In this document: positions 63,703-64,000 of the stretch, piece by piece
How positions within the stretch are numbered: position 1 is the first letter of the stretch
Layout: the number at the start of each line of letters is the position of its first letter
From: Bugula neritina
Lineage: Eukaryota > Bryozoa > Gymnolaemata > Cheilostomatida > Bugulidae
DNA: 64,000 nucleotides
Direction: 5' to 3'
NCBI GenBank assembly: GCA_964035545.1
Contig: OZ037767.1
Location: 12,737,301 to 12,801,300 of the forward strand
Translations under genes and position numbers: made by a program
Notes under the pieces: generated by a model
What the model was told of the DNA's origin: nothing
Database searches by the model: none
Seen by the model: the letters and a program-made list of their open reading frames with translations, nothing else

Positions 63703-64000
63703 TATTGTGAACCCTATAATTAGCAACATTAGGTAATAACTAACTGTTGATTTCTTGTCTAAAATTCAAGTGAAGATTTTCTTAGGTCTAAAAGATTTTA
63801 CAAGATTTGGAGTGTTTAAAATTATCAAATGATCTAAATGCAGTTTTTTATGCAGACACGATGAAAAGTACTATAGAAATGATAAGATAAAGTTAAAAAT
63901 GGCTGATATCATTAAAAAACTAAAAAATGCTGTCAATAAGATTTTAAAAGTTTTTTCTTTTATCATTATTTTCTGTGAATAAATGATTTGGCTTTGTGTC

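Overview
This is animal nuclear DNA. Genes are split by many GT-AG introns, intergenic and intronic DNA is AT-rich, micro- and minisatellites are abundant, and the mobile elements are metazoan types (a Penelope-like element, a Tc1-like transposon, an hAT-type foldback, tRNA-headed SINEs, Ty3/gypsy remnants). The gene content (COX16, a D8C-domain secreted protein, an M12B metalloprotease, a LolA-like membrane protein, a bZIP factor) suggests an aquatic invertebrate, perhaps a lophotrochozoan such as a mollusc. The species cannot be fixed from the sequence.

Layout. 1-3746, minus strand: 5' part of a bZIP transcription factor gene; its leucine-zipper end was not found and probably lies off the left edge. 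4248-4275: an inverted repeat of M-box/E-box-like motifs upstream of it. 5035-6060: a 20-bp minisatellite. 8961-9659, plus: a single-exon secreted D8C (uromodulin/GP2-like) protein. 10549-27738, minus: a 14-exon gene for a 663-residue single-pass membrane protein with two LolA-like repeats; every splice phase matches and the total is exactly 664 codons. Its last intron carries a 2-kb hAT-type foldback, and its exon 6 donor is the first unit of an 18-bp minisatellite. 30750-33328, plus: COX16 in four exons, divergent from the previous gene. 33329-38450: intergenic DNA with a 343-bp MITE, a telomere-like foldback and other repeats. 39410-48682, minus: an M12B metalloprotease gene (14 coding exons, 707 residues) with a duplicated first exon giving two alternative signal peptides. 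62730-64000, minus: the last exon of a tandem paralogue of the protease.

Between the protease paralogues, 49139-60960 is a nest of mobile elements. A Penelope-like element has inserted as a near-identical inverted pair inside a (TA)n tract, with a target-site duplication of about 31 bp plus TA repeats. A Tc1-like transposon then landed in one arm; the other arm preserves the empty site. Next to it are the 3' end of a gypsy-like Pol with its LTR (minus) and, abutting it head to head, a GC-rich zinc-finger ORF followed by a polypurine tract and LTR start (plus).

The host genes have no evident shared pathway: COX16 is mitochondrial, three others enter the secretory route and one is nuclear. The window is most informative about how repeats meet genes: splice-site-bearing minisatellite units, foldbacks in introns, nested transposons, and exon and gene duplication.
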